Positions 1 to 9,132 of a stretch of DNA of 64,000 bases are shown in pieces. Numbering within the stretch: the first letter of the stretch is position 1; every line of letters begins with the position of its first letter. The DNA comes from Donghicola sp041224595 (lineage in GTDB: Bacteria > Pseudomonadota > Alphaproteobacteria > Rhodobacterales > Rhodobacteraceae). Below the pieces are notes generated by a model. It was not told the origin of the DNA, did not search any database, and was given only the letters and a program-made list of their open reading frames with translations. The stretch is taken from assembly GCF_041224595.1 (NCBI RefSeq), contig NZ_JBGFGN010000154.1:94602-158601 (forward strand). The letters run 5' to 3'. Position numbers and translations under genes: made by a program.

Positions 1-374
1 ATCTCGACATTGTCCTCTTCGTCGGCGCCATCAGGGACATCGTCGAACGGTAGGTTCGGGATTTCCATAAGCATGGCGTTCAAGGCTTCGTCGTCGGCCT
101 TGGCTTCGTCGTTCAGGCGAGCGATTTCGGCCTTCTTGTCGCCGACAAGGGCGCGCAGGCGTTCGAACTCTGCCTCGTCCCCGCGGGCTTTGGCGGCACC
201 GACTTCTTTGGACGCTTTGTTCTGCTCGGCTTTGGCGGTCTCGGCGGCTGCGATTTTCGCGCGGCGTTCCGCATCAAGGGCGAGGATCGAGGGTGAGACC
301 GGATCAAGGCCACGGCGGGCCAAGGCGGCGTCAAAGGCTGCTGCGTTCTCGCGGATATAGCGAATGTCGTGCAT
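1..374 (-). CDS. serS: Seryl-tRNA synthetase, N-terminal part
   Basis: Partial gene: the start ATG is at 374 and the 3' end lies beyond the left edge. The visible protein begins MHDIRYIRENAAAFDAAL and continues with a charged, Ala/Glu/Lys-rich stretch. This matches the N-terminal coiled-coil tRNA-binding arm of SerRS, which grips the long variable arm of tRNA-Ser. The catalytic class II domain is not in the window. The call rests on the very characteristic N-terminus and the helical arm composition. Cytosolic enzyme charging tRNA-Ser with serine. Confidence 0.9.
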   Translation of the reverse strand, partial: MHDIRYIRENAAAFDAALARRGLDPVSPSILALDAERRAKIAAAETAKAEQNKASKEVGAAKARGDEAEFERLRALVGDKKAEIARLNDEAKADDEALNAMLMEIPNLPFDDVPDGADEEDNVE

Positions 375-848
375 GGGTCTCTCCAGTGAATCTTCGCGGG
401 CGTTATGCAACATCTTTTGCGAGAGCGGTAGTCTGAGCGGTTTGATCGGTCGGGAAAAAAATGCCGCAGATTGGGGCAGGTGGCAGAGGCCGGGGGCTGC
501 CTGCCCCCGGACCCCCGGGAGTATTTCCAGCAAAGATGAAGAAATATGGTGATTCGCGGCGCGATTGTTTCCTGAAAGGTGAAAGGGGCGGCAATTGTGG
601 CAGCGGGCGGGCGCCAGTGCGGCAGACTGTCGGCGCACTCGGGTCGCAAATTGGGAATGTTCGGGGCATTGCCTTGTCGGTTTTTGGCGGGGATTGGGGC
701 CCGCCGCATTTGGTCCCTGATTTTTATGGTTGAACGCCCGTTAACCTTTGTGGCGACAAGGAAAATGGCCGAAATGCGCCCATGTAGAAATGGTTTTGAG
801 TGATCGTTCGGCTGTGTCAGCACTAACCCAAAGACTATAAAAGCGGTC
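375..848. other. Intergenic region between serS and the RTX gene
   Basis: A 474-bp stretch with no convincing gene. The short ORFs in it have no recognisable product and overlap one another. It must hold the divergent promoters of serS (minus strand) and of the RTX gene (plus strand), though I see no strong consensus boxes. A dispersed repeat with a GC hairpin lies at 491-546 and is listed separately. The last 100 bases before the RTX start are more AT-rich. Confidence 0.5.
491..546 (+). repeat. Dispersed intergenic repeat, copy A
   Basis: A GC hairpin (GGGGGC ... GCCCCC) is followed by a run of C, then GGGAGTATTTCCAGCAAAGA. The same layout recurs at 35401-35453 and, without the long hairpin, at 6973-7000, 29581-29607 and 39391-39428. 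All copies lie between genes and point the same way. It may act as a terminator or mRNA-end element. Confidence 0.6.
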
Positions 849-3440
849 ATGAGGATTAGGGTTATGAGTGGTGCAGTTATGTTCCTCGTCGGGCTGGCAA
901 GCCTGGGAATTCTAGGCGGGTTGTCGGCCGGAGCAGGCGCAGACGACAGCAGCGAAAGCGAGCACGATAAGCTGGAGGGGACCGATCAGGATGATACCCT
1001 CGAGGGGCATGACGGGAACGACTTGCTCTTTGGATATGCGGGCGACGACTGGCTGAGCGGCGGCGATGGCGACGATACGATCTGGTCTGGTTCGGACAAT
1101 GACAGTGCTTATGGCGGTGCGGGCAACGATGATCTGTATGGCGAAACCGGCGATGACCACCTGATCGGCGGCGCCGGTGACGACTACGTGTCGGGCGGTG
1201 ACGGCGTGGACATCATTTCGGGCAATGACGGAGCGGACGTGATCGACGGCGGCGCGGATGACGACGTCATCTCTGGCGGGCTGGATTCAGATACAATCGA
1301 AGGCGGCGACGGCAATGACTCCGTCGATGCCGGCGCGGGTCTAGACGTTGTGACCGCCGGGGCGGGTGATGACACTGTCGGCGGCGGTGCCGGCGATGAT
1401 CTGCTGTTCGGCAATCAGGCAATGCTCGACCAGATCGACGACTTTGACGCGCTGAGTGGTGCGCCGAACCTGACCGATGACAACTACGAGGCTTTGAACA
1501 ATATCCTCTCGGCGGCGCCGGATGACGAGGACGACGGAGACGATGTGTACGACGGCGGCGCGGGCGACGACATCATCTTTGACGGGCATTCGGATGTTGC
1601 CGACGAAGATCGTTTGTCCGGCGGCGAGGGCGATGACCTGATGATGGATTTTGACGGGGCCTCGCGGTTTTACGGCGGTCTTGGCGATGACACGATCGTC
1701 GCCGTGGACGGCTATGCAGCCGGTGCCAAAGGGGCGGATGTCCTGCGCGGTGATGCCGGTGATGACGTGCTATACGGCGATGACGAGGACACCATGACCG
1801 GCGGTGCCGGTGTGGACACGTTCAACGTTTACGTAGACTCCTTGGTCGCGGATAACGGCCAAGAAGGTGACGTCGATGGCATGGTGGTCATCGATGACTG
1901 GGAAGATGGCGAAGAGATCGTTCTGGACTACGACCCGATGCATGTTCTTGATGGCACCCAAACCGAGATCGAACTGCGTCTAGAGGAAGATACAGATCAG
2001 ACCGGCAACTTTGCCTCTGTCTTCCAAGAAGAAGAGGGCCTGCGCGTTGAGTTCATGGGGCAGACCGTCATGTTCATCAAACATGCGGATCTGTCGGCGG
2101 TAGAGCACATCACGCTGCGCCAGTATGTACCCGATGAAACGGCAGAGGACTTTGAAACCGTCGGGACCGGCAGCGATAACACCATGAACGGTGATGCCAA
2201 TGCCAATGCGTTGCTCGGTGGAAACGGTGATGACACGATCTCTGGACTGGCGGGTGACGACACGCTGATCGGGGCCAGCGGCGACGATGACTTGGACGGC
2301 GGCGATGGCGACGATACCTTGAACGGTGGCGCCGGAAACGATGCGCTTTCTGGTGACGAGGGCGATGACAGCTTGTCTGGCGATGCGGGCGACGACACCC
2401 TGAATGGCGGCGCGGGTGCGGATCAGATCACGGCTGGCAACGGTGACGACCTGATTGATGGCGGCGACGACAATGACTCTGTCAGTGCCGCAAGCGGTGC
2501 GGATACCATCGAAGGCGGTGCGGGCGATGACACTCTGGAGGCCGGCGCTGGCGAAGACTTGGTCACTGCTGGTACAGGCGACGACAGTGTCGAAGGCGGC
2601 GAGGACAATGACATTCTCTTCGGCTATCAGGCAACGCTCGACCAGATTGATGACATGGATGCCCTGACCGCAGAGCCAAACCTGTCGGCCAACAACATCT
2701 ATGCGCTGCGCGATGTCTCTTCCTTTGCGCCGGATGGCGAAGATGACGGGAACGACAGCTTTTACGGCGGTGCGGGCGACGACGTGATCTTTGACGGCTA
2801 TTCGCACTACCACGAACAAGGCGATGACATCGACTATGACCTGCTGGACGGTGGTGAGGGTAATGACCGCATCTATGACTTTGACGGTAAGTCCACGCTG
2901 AATGGCGGCGCGGGGGATGATGTTCTGGTTGCTGTCGAAGGCTATGCAAATTCCACCGTAAAGGATGATGACGTCAGTGACATCGACGAGTACGCGGATA
3001 TTCTGCGCGGCGGTGACGGCAACGACACCTTGATCGGCGACGATGGCGACACCCTGATTGGTGGCGAGGGCAGCGATCTTTTCCGTGTCTATCTGGACTC
3101 GGTGATTTCTGACAACGGTCAGCACCTGTCCGTCGAGGACATGTCCACCATTGATGACTGGGAAGTGGGCGAGACGATCACCATCGACTATGACCCGATG
3201 CACATTCTGGATGGAACGCTGGACGAAGAAGCGCTCGAAGCCTATCGCGGCAGCAACGAAGACCTGACCTTCTACCTGCGTCAGGAAGAAGAGGGCGTCA
3301 GTCTGGTGGTCTGGAATTCCGGGTTGGATACAGGATCGCCGCTACTCTTCATCAAGCACACCACGATTGACGAAGTGTCTCCCTATATCCAGTTCAATGA
3401 ATACGTCCCCGAGAGCGAGGACCAGTTGATCCTGAATTAA
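849..3440 (+). CDS. RTX-type calcium-binding repeat protein
   Basis: An 863-aa, very acidic protein made largely of nonapeptide GGxGxDxLx/GDDxL repeats (for example GGAGNDDLYG and GGDGDDTLNG). Such repeats fold as calcium-loaded beta-rolls outside the cell. The N-terminus has a hydrophobic stretch (about residues 8-28) like a Sec signal or anchor, unusual for RTX proteins, which normally carry a C-terminal type I signal. The protein is an internal duplication: the segment around residue 184 (LFGNQAMLDQIDDF) recurs near 589 (LFGYQATLDQIDDM), and the capping segment with YDPMHVLDGT near 360 recurs as YDPMHILDGT near 770. No protease or lipase domain is seen. In-frame ATGs exist at 849 and 864; either may be used. 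No secretion genes are adjacent. Role unknown, probably surface or extracellular. Confidence 0.85.
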   Translation: MRIRVMSGAVMFLVGLASLGILGGLSAGAGADDSSESEHDKLEGTDQDDTLEGHDGNDLLFGYAGDDWLSGGDGDDTIWSGSDNDSAYGGAGNDDLYGETGDDHLIGGAGDDYVSGGDGVDIISGNDGADVIDGGADDDVISGGLDSDTIEGGDGNDSVDAGAGLDVVTAGAGDDTVGGGAGDDLLFGNQAMLDQIDDFDALSGAPNLTDDNYEALNNILSAAPDDEDDGDDVYDGGAGDDIIFDGHSDVADEDRLSGGEGDDLMMDFDGASRFYGGLGDDTIVAVDGYAAGAKGADVLRGDAGDDVLYGDDEDTMTGGAGVDTFNVYVDSLVADNGQEGDVDGMVVIDDWEDGEEIVLDYDPMHVLDGTQTEIELRLEEDTDQTGNFASVFQEEEGLRVEFMGQTVMFIKHADLSAVEHITLRQYVPDETAEDFETVGTGSDNTMNGDANANALLGGNGDDTISGLAGDDTLIGASGDDDLDGGDGDDTLNGGAGNDALSGDEGDDSLSGDAGDDTLNGGAGADQITAGNGDDLIDGGDDNDSVSAASGADTIEGGAGDDTLEAGAGEDLVTAGTGDDSVEGGEDNDILFGYQATLDQIDDMDALTAEPNLSANNIYALRDVSSFAPDGEDDGNDSFYGGAGDDVIFDGYSHYHEQGDDIDYDLLDGGEGNDRIYDFDGKSTLNGGAGDDVLVAVEGYANSTVKDDDVSDIDEYADILRGGDGNDTLIGDDGDTLIGGEGSDLFRVYLDSVISDNGQHLSVEDMSTIDDWEVGETITIDYDPMHILDGTLDEEALEAYRGSNEDLTFYLRQEEEGVSLVVWNSGLDTGSPLLFIKHTTIDEVSPYIQFNEYVPESEDQLILN

Positions 3441-3464
3441 ACTGGAAATGACAGGAAATTAATC

Positions 3465-3494
3465 GGGGGCGCATGGGCAATGCGCCCCCTTCGC
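3465..3494 (+). terminator. Hairpin after the RTX gene
   Basis: A perfect 10-bp stem, GGGGGCGCAT / ATGCGCCCCC, with a GGGCA loop, lies 25 bp after the RTX stop. The following tract is only TTCG, so termination is likely but not certain. Confidence 0.6.
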
Positions 3495-3575
3495 CTTGCA
3501 ATGGGCCAGAGGCGCGCATAGGTTCCGCCCGACACATTTCGGGCGATGCCCGCCGATTACAAAGGAACCATCCCA

Positions 3576-3860
3576 ATGGAAGCATTTGCGCAGTTCGTGC
3601 CTCTGATCCTCATCTTCGCGATCATGTACTTCCTGCTGATCCGCCCCCAGCAGAAAAAGATGAAAGAGCACCAGAACATGGTCGCTAACCTGCGCCGCGG
3701 CGATCAGGTTGTCACGCAGGGCGGTGTTATCGGCAAGGTTTCGAAGGTCAAAGACGACAACGAAGTCGAAGTTGAGATTGCAGAGAATGTGAAGGTCCGC
3801 GTTGTCAAAGCGACCATCACGCAGGTTCTCAGCAAGACCGAGCCTGCCAAGGCCGAGTAA
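3576..3860 (+). CDS. yajC: Preprotein translocase subunit YajC
   Basis: 94 aa starting MEAFAQFVPLILIFAIMYF. One N-terminal membrane helix is followed by the family motif LLIRPQQKKMKEHQ and a small cytoplasmic domain (RRGDQVVTQGGVIGKV). YajC associates with SecDF at the SecYEG translocon. I chose the ATG at 3576 because it is preceded by AAAGGA and gives the normal length; an upstream in-frame ATG at 3546 adds ten residues atypical for the family. It is followed by secD after 31 bp, the standard yajC-secD-secF order. Confidence 0.95.
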   Translation: MEAFAQFVPLILIFAIMYFLLIRPQQKKMKEHQNMVANLRRGDQVVTQGGVIGKVSKVKDDNEVEVEIAENVKVRVVKATITQVLSKTEPAKAE

Positions 3861-3891
3861 TCCGTCACTCGTTTTCAATAAGGGGCAGTCA

Positions 3892-5553
3892 ATGCTGCAA
3901 CTCGAGTTGTGGAAGCGCATCCTGATCTGGGGGCTCGTGGCCGCCGGATTGGTGCTTGCGCTGCCAAACCTGTTCTACTCTCGCGTGGAACAGTCGAACG
4001 ATGCCATTGCCGCGATCGAGGCGGGCATTGACACACCGGAAAACCAAGAGATCGCGGCCCAGTGGCCGTCCTTTCTGCCGTCGGGCTTGATCAATCTGGG
4101 TCTCGACCTGCGGGGCGGGGCGCACTTGCTGGCCGAGGTCAAGGTCGAGGACGTCTACGCGCAGCGGATGGAGGCCCTGTGGCCCGAAGTCCGCGACGCT
4201 CTGCGCGACGAGCGGGCCACTGTTGGCACCATTCGTCTGCAAGAGAGCGAGCCGGGCATTCTGCGGGTGCGCATCAGCCAGCCTGACGGAATGGCCACCG
4301 TGATCCAGACCGTCGAAGGTCTGGCTCGTCCGGTCACTAGCCTGACCGGCGCTGGTGCGACCGATCTGGCCGTCAGCTCTGACGGCGCCGATGTGGTGGT
4401 TCAACTGTCCGACGCTGAAAAGCAGGCGACAGACCAGCGCACTCTGAGCCAAGCGTTGGAGATCATTCGCCGCCGGATTGACGAGGTTGGCACACGCGAG
4501 CCGACTATTCTGCGCCAAGGTACCGACCGCATCTTGATTCAGGTGCCCGGTATCGGCAGTGCGGACGAAGTCAAAGAGATCATCGGCACCACCGCGCAGT
4601 TGACCTTCCAGCCTGTGATCAGCCGCACCACCAATGCAGAGACCAGCCCCGGCGTGGGCAACGAACTCTTGCCTGCGGTGGACGAGCCCGGCCTGTTCTA
4701 CGTGCTGGAGCAAGCGCCTGTCGTGACTGGCGAGCAGCTGACCGACGCGCAGCCTAGCTTTGACCAGAATGGCCGTCCTGCGGTGAACTTCCGCTTTAAC
4801 CCCCAAGGGGCGCGCAAGTTCGGCGACTACACTGCGGCCAACATCGGCAGCCCCTTTGCCATCGTTCTTGATGGCGAGGTGATCAGCGCCCCCACCATCC
4901 AGAGCCACATTCCGGGCGGTAGCGGCATCATCACCGGCAACTTCACCATCGAAGAAAGCACCAATCTCGCGGTTCTGTTGCGGGCAGGGGCTTTGCCTGC
5001 TGGGATGGACTTCCTTGAGGAACGGACCATCGGGCCGGAACTGGGGCAGGACAGCATCGATGCAGGTAAACTGGCCTGTATGGTCGCGGGTATCGCCGTT
5101 CTGGTGTTCATGTTCGCCAGCTATGGCCTGTTCGGGATTTTCGCCAACATCGCATTGATCATCAACGTGGCCATGGTGTTCGGCGTTCTGTCGATGCTGG
5201 GGGCGACCCTGACATTGCCGGGCATCGCGGGCATCGTTTTGACAATCGGTATGGCAGTGGACGCCAACGTGCTGATTTTCGAACGTATCCGCGAAGAGTT
5301 GAAAACCGCCAAGGGTCCGGCGCGCGCAATCTCCTTGGGCTATGAAAAGGCCCTGAGCGCGATTGTCGACGCCAACATCACCACCTTGATAACAGCGGTG
5401 ATCCTGTTTGCAGCTGGCTCTGGTCCTGTGCGCGGCTTTGCCGTCACGCTGGGTCTGGGCATCATCACATCGGTCTTTACCGCCATCTACGTGACCCGCC
5501 TTCTGGTCGTCATGTGGTTCGAGCGGAAGCGGCCGAGAACCATCGAGGTCTGA
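3892..5553 (+). CDS. secD: Protein translocase subunit SecD
   Basis: 553 aa. An N-terminal membrane helix (residues about 7-24) is followed by a large periplasmic domain with the family motif NLGLDLRGGAHLL, then a C-terminal block of five membrane helices of the RND type (from about residue 385, containing GIVLTIGMAVDANVLIFERI). SecD works with SecF to pull exported proteins through using the proton motive force. The start at 3892 follows AGGGGCAG and gives the expected N-terminus. An upstream start at 3802 would overlap yajC by 59 bp and is unlikely. Confidence 0.96.
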   Translation: MLQLELWKRILIWGLVAAGLVLALPNLFYSRVEQSNDAIAAIEAGIDTPENQEIAAQWPSFLPSGLINLGLDLRGGAHLLAEVKVEDVYAQRMEALWPEVRDALRDERATVGTIRLQESEPGILRVRISQPDGMATVIQTVEGLARPVTSLTGAGATDLAVSSDGADVVVQLSDAEKQATDQRTLSQALEIIRRRIDEVGTREPTILRQGTDRILIQVPGIGSADEVKEIIGTTAQLTFQPVISRTTNAETSPGVGNELLPAVDEPGLFYVLEQAPVVTGEQLTDAQPSFDQNGRPAVNFRFNPQGARKFGDYTAANIGSPFAIVLDGEVISAPTIQSHIPGGSGIITGNFTIEESTNLAVLLRAGALPAGMDFLEERTIGPELGQDSIDAGKLACMVAGIAVLVFMFASYGLFGIFANIALIINVAMVFGVLSMLGATLTLPGIAGIVLTIGMAVDANVLIFERIREELKTAKGPARAISLGYEKALSAIVDANITTLITAVILFAAGSGPVRGFAVTLGLGIITSVFTAIYVTRLLVVMWFERKRPRTIEV

Positions 5554-5554
5554 T

Positions 5555-6526
5555 ATGCGTCTGAAACTCGTACCACAGGAAACAAAGTGGGACTTCTTTG
5601 GTCGCGGCAAGCTGTGGCTTGGGATTTCGATCTTGATGATCTTTGTCGCGCTGGCCAGCTTCTTGCTGCAGGGCCTGAACTACGGCATCGACTTCCGTGG
5701 TGGTACCACCATCCGGACCGAGAGCGCGCAGCCGGTTGATGTGGGGGCCTATCGGGACGCCCTGTCGCCGCTGGAACTGGGGGACATCACCATCACAGAG
5801 GTGTTTGATCCCAGCTTCGAGGCCGACCAGCATGTCGCGATGATTCGCATTCAGGCGCAGGACGACACCGAATCCGTCAGCGCCGCGATGATCGCCGATG
5901 TCGAAGCGGCAATGACCACAGTTGCGCCCGATGTGAAGTTCCTGTCCGTCGAGAGCGTTGGCCCCAAAGTCTCTGGCGAGCTGATCCAGACGGCGGTACT
6001 GGCTGTGATCGCTGCGATTGGGACTGTGCTTGTGTACATCTGGCTGCGGTTCGAATGGCAGTTTGCCTTGGGCGCCGTGGTTGCGCTGGTGCACGACGTG
6101 GTTCTGACAATCGGCATCTTCTCGGAGCTACAGATCCGCTTTGACCTTGCGATCATCGCGGCGCTCCTGACCATCGTTGGGTATTCGCTGAACGATACTG
6201 TGGTTGTCTTTGACCGCGTCCGCGAGAACCTGCGCAAGTACAAGAAGATGAGCCTGAAGGACCTGCTCAACCTGTCGATCAACGAGACCTTGAGCCGGAC
6301 GTTTATGACCTCGTTCACCACGCTTGTGGCGCTGATTGCGCTGCTGGTTCTGGGGGGCGACGTGATCCGCGGGTTTGTCTTTGCGATGACCTGGGGGATC
6401 GTGGTCGGTACTTACAGTTCGATCTTTGTCGCCTCGACCATCCTGCTGGTCTTGGGGGTCAAGCGAGATTGGACCAAGGACAAGGGCAGTCAGGAAGGCA
6501 ACCAGTTTGCCAATATCGACGCCTAA
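5555..6526 (+). CDS. secF: Protein translocase subunit SecF
   Basis: 323 aa, starting one base after the secD stop, so the two are translationally linked. It has an N-terminal helix, the motif GIDFRGGTTI in the periplasmic part, and a C-terminal five-helix bundle (TIVGYSLNDTVVVFDRVREN is the conserved helix 4 region). SecF forms the SecDF complex with the preceding gene product. A strong intrinsic terminator follows 13 bp after the stop, marking the end of the yajC-secDF unit. Confidence 0.96.
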   Translation: MRLKLVPQETKWDFFGRGKLWLGISILMIFVALASFLLQGLNYGIDFRGGTTIRTESAQPVDVGAYRDALSPLELGDITITEVFDPSFEADQHVAMIRIQAQDDTESVSAAMIADVEAAMTTVAPDVKFLSVESVGPKVSGELIQTAVLAVIAAIGTVLVYIWLRFEWQFALGAVVALVHDVVLTIGIFSELQIRFDLAIIAALLTIVGYSLNDTVVVFDRVRENLRKYKKMSLKDLLNLSINETLSRTFMTSFTTLVALIALLVLGGDVIRGFVFAMTWGIVVGTYSSIFVASTILLVLGVKRDWTKDKGSQEGNQFANIDA

Positions 6527-6539
6527 GTGCACAATGCGA

Positions 6540-6566
6540 GGCGCGGGTCACTCCCGCGCCTTTTTC
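6540..6566 (+). terminator. Intrinsic terminator after secF
   Basis: An 8-bp perfect stem GGCGCGGG / CCCGCGCC with a 5-base loop is followed by TTTTTCTTT. It is placed immediately after secF and before the Mth938-like gene. Confidence 0.9.
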
Positions 6567-6589
6567 TTTGGACGAGCGGAGAGTTTCCA

Positions 6590-6943
6590 ATGCGCATGAA
6601 CGAAGTGTCCTTTACCGACGCGATGCCCGTTGACGGGTACGGTCCTGGATTTTTCCGTGTCGGCGGTCAGGTGGTCGAAGGCGCTGTGCTGCTGTCCGAT
6701 ACAGGCATTGCGCCGTGGGGCGGGTATGCGGATGCCGAAAGCCTGATGGCGCTGGTGGGCGACGTGGATGTGCTGTTCATCGGCACGGGCGCGGATGTCG
6801 CACATATTCCAGCGTATCTGCGGTCTCGGCTGGAAGAAGCAGGGCTTGGGGTCGAATCGATGACATCCCCTGCGGCGTGCCGGACCTATAACGTCCTGCT
6901 GAGCGAAGGGCGCCGGATTGCGGCGGCGCTGCTGCCTGTTTGA
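6590..6943 (+). CDS. Mth938-like domain protein (DUF498 family)
   Basis: 117 aa. The whole protein matches the small Mth938-like fold, with the typical YGPGFFRVGGQVVEGAVLL and DVLFIGTGADVAHIP segments. In eukaryotes relatives (NDUFAF3) assist complex I assembly; bacterial function is not established. In alphaproteobacteria the gene commonly follows secDF, as here. ATGs at 6590 and 6596 are both possible; the GAGCGGAGAG upstream suits 6590. It lies between the secF terminator and a dispersed repeat, so it is probably its own unit. Confidence 0.8.
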   Translation: MRMNEVSFTDAMPVDGYGPGFFRVGGQVVEGAVLLSDTGIAPWGGYADAESLMALVGDVDVLFIGTGADVAHIPAYLRSRLEEAGLGVESMTSPAACRTYNVLLSEGRRIAAALLPV

Positions 6944-6972
6944 GGGCAGGGCCTTTGGCGGGCGCTGGTGCC

Positions 6973-7000
6973 GTGAGTATTTTTGGCAAAAAGAAGCATG
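6973..7000 (+). repeat. Dispersed intergenic repeat, copy D
   Basis: Short form of the repeat: GTGAGTATTTTTGGCAAAAA followed by GAAGCA. It is nearly identical to copy E at 29581-29607. It sits between the Mth938-like gene and ccmA. Confidence 0.6.
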
Positions 7001-7096
7001 ACTTTCGCGTTTTAAACGGGCACGGGCTCGGGCTGCGGCGGAATGCGCATAAGGTTGCGCTTTTCCTGAATGCGGCGCTGGGGTAGGTCTGTGGCG

Positions 7097-7714
7097 ATGG
7101 ACCTGATTGTTTCTGATCTGACAGTTGCGCGCGGCGGTGTGCCGGTGCTGGAGGGGGTGAGCTTTGTGCTGACCTCTGGAGCGGCATTGGTGCTGCGCGG
7201 GCCGAATGGGGCGGGGAAAACCACGCTGCTGCGAACGGTTGCAGGATTGCAGCCACCCATGGCGGGGACGGTTGTTGGGGCCGAGGACCGGATTGCTTAT
7301 GCGGCCCATGCGGACGGGATCAAGCAGGTTCTGACCGTGGCCGAGAACCTATCGCTATGGGCGGATGTGTTCGGGCAGTCGGAGATCGAACCTGCGCTAG
7401 AGGCGTTCAACCTGAGGGATTTGCGGGATCGCGCGGCCGGGAGCCTGTCAGCAGGGCAGAAGCGCCGGCTGGGGCTGGCGCGGTTGATGGTCACGGGACG
7501 ACCAGTCTGGGTTCTGGACGAGCCGACGGTGTCGCTCGATGTGGCATCGGTTGCGCTCTTCGCAGATGCTGTTCGGGTGCATCTTGCGGCTGGGGGCAGT
7601 GCGCTGATGGCGACCCATATCGATCTGGGGCTTGAGACCGAGGTGCTGGACGTGACGCCGCACAAGGCCGTCTTGAGCACTGCGATCGAAGATTTTGACG
7701 AGGCCTTTCTGTGA
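7097..7714 (+). CDS. ccmA: Heme exporter ATP-binding protein CcmA
   Basis: 205-aa ABC ATPase. The Walker A motif GPNGAGKTT is near residue 37, the signature is LSAGQKRRLGLARL, and Walker B is WVLDEPTVSLD. CcmA drives the CcmABCD complex that releases holo-CcmE during cytochrome c maturation. The ATG at 7097 is preferred because it gives the family N-terminus (MDLIVSDLTVARG); an upstream in-frame ATG at 7070 adds nine unmatched residues. It overlaps ccmB by 4 bp, beginning a ccmABCDG operon. Confidence 0.95.
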   Translation: MDLIVSDLTVARGGVPVLEGVSFVLTSGAALVLRGPNGAGKTTLLRTVAGLQPPMAGTVVGAEDRIAYAAHADGIKQVLTVAENLSLWADVFGQSEIEPALEAFNLRDLRDRAAGSLSAGQKRRLGLARLMVTGRPVWVLDEPTVSLDVASVALFADAVRVHLAAGGSALMATHIDLGLETEVLDVTPHKAVLSTAIEDFDEAFL

Positions 7715-8367
7715 TTGCACTGTTGGTACGGGATCTTCGCCTTGCGGTGCGGGCAGGGGGCGGCTTTGGGCTGGGCCTGGCGTTCTTTTTGATCGTGGTC
7801 GTGCTGGTGCCCTTTGGCGTTGGACCCGAAAGTGGGCTGCTGTCTAAGATCGCGCCGGGCGTGCTGTGGATCGGGGCCTTGCTGGCCTGCCTGCTGTCTT
7901 TGGACCGGATTTTCGCGCTGGATTGGGAGGACGGATCGCTGGATTTGCTGGCGACCGCGCCTGTGCCGCTCGAAGGGATCGTGTCGATGAAGGCGCTGGC
8001 CCATTGGCTGACCACGGGCTTGCCGCTGGTGCTGGCCGCGCCTGCGCTCGGGGTGCTCTTGAGTTTGCCCCAAGGGGGCTATGTGTGGCTGGTTGCATCT
8101 CTGGCTGTGGGAACCCCTGCGCTGAGCGTTATCGGGACTTTTGGCGCGGCGCTGACCGTGGGAATCAAGCGGGGCGGCTTGCTGTTGTCGCTGTTGGTGC
8201 TGCCGCTGTATGTGCCGACGCTGATTTTCGGCGCAGAGGTGGCGCGCCGCGGGGCCGAAGGGTTCGAGGTCATGACGCCACTCCTGATGCTTGGGGGGAT
8301 CACCTTTGGCACCCTCGCGCTTTTGCCATTTGCCAGCGCTGCCGTTTTGCGCATTAACCTGAGATAA
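7711..8367 (+). CDS. ccmB: Heme exporter membrane protein CcmB
   Basis: 218 aa, six predicted membrane helices, starting at a GTG that overlaps the ccmA stop. The family segment LDRIFALDWEDGSLDLLA is present near residue 65. CcmB is the membrane partner of CcmA in the heme-handling ABC complex. The overlap points to translational coupling. Confidence 0.95.
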   Translation: MIALLVRDLRLAVRAGGGFGLGLAFFLIVVVLVPFGVGPESGLLSKIAPGVLWIGALLACLLSLDRIFALDWEDGSLDLLATAPVPLEGIVSMKALAHWLTTGLPLVLAAPALGVLLSLPQGGYVWLVASLAVGTPALSVIGTFGAALTVGIKRGGLLLSLLVLPLYVPTLIFGAEVARRGAEGFEVMTPLLMLGGITFGTLALLPFASAAVLRINLR

Positions 8368-8403
8368 GCCCGTCCGGGCCACTGATCTGGAAAGGGAGCT
8401 TTC

Positions 8404-9132
8404 ATGTCGATCTGGCAATACGCCAACCCGAAGAAATTCATGGATACCACGGGGCCTCTGCTGCCGTGGATTGGTGGCGCGTCTCTGCTCTGCATTGTGA
8501 CGGGGCTGGTCTGGGGCTTCTTCTTTACCCCGGACGATTACCGTCAGGGCTCGACCGTCAAGATCATTTACCTGCATGTGCCGTCGGCGCTGATGGCGAT
8601 CAATGCGTGGTTCATGATGCTTGTGGCCAGTCTGATCTGGCTGATCCGTCGCCACCACGTGAGCGCGCTGGCGGCCAAGGCTGCAGCGCCTGTGGGCGCG
8701 ACGATGACCGTGATAGCCCTACTGACCGGCGCAATCTGGGGCCAGCCGATGTGGGGGACATGGTGGGCGTGGGATCCGCGCCTGACCTCGTTCCTTGTGC
8801 TGTTCCTGTTCTATCTGGGCTACATGGCACTGTGGGCAGCGATCGAGAATGACGACACCGCCGCCGACCTGACCAGCATTCTGTGCCTTGTGGGGTCGGT
8901 CTTTGCGGTGCTGTCGCGCTATGCGGTGAACTTCTGGAACCAAGGGCTGCATCAGGGCGCGTCCCTTAGCTTGGATAAAGAGGAGAACGTGGCGGACGTG
9001 TTCTACCATCCGCTGCTTGTGTCGATTGCGGGCTTTGTCCTGCTGTTCATCTTCCTCGTGTTCCTAGGCACCCACACTGAAATCCGGGCGCGCCGGATGC
9101 GCGCGTTGCTGGCACGGGAGAGAATGGTTTGA
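8404..9132 (+). CDS. ccmC: Heme handling protein CcmC
   Basis: 242 aa, six membrane helices, with the tryptophan-rich heme-binding loop WGTWWAWDPRLTS near residue 118 and flanking periplasmic histidines (YLHVPSA; NQGLHQGASL). CcmC loads heme onto CcmE. The start at 8404 follows AAAGGGAGC, a good ribosome binding site. It lies 36 bp after ccmB and overlaps ccmD by one base. Confidence 0.96.
   Translation: MSIWQYANPKKFMDTTGPLLPWIGGASLLCIVTGLVWGFFFTPDDYRQGSTVKIIYLHVPSALMAINAWFMMLVASLIWLIRRHHVSALAAKAAAPVGATMTVIALLTGAIWGQPMWGTWWAWDPRLTSFLVLFLFYLGYMALWAAIENDDTAADLTSILCLVGSVFAVLSRYAVNFWNQGLHQGASLSLDKEENVADVFYHPLLVSIAGFVLLFIFLVFLGTHTEIRARRMRALLARERMV

Noticed and set aside
1980..3203. 407-aa minus-strand ORF opposite the RTX gene
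   Set aside because: Val/Ile/Ala-rich mirror of GGxGDD repeats, a known artefact.
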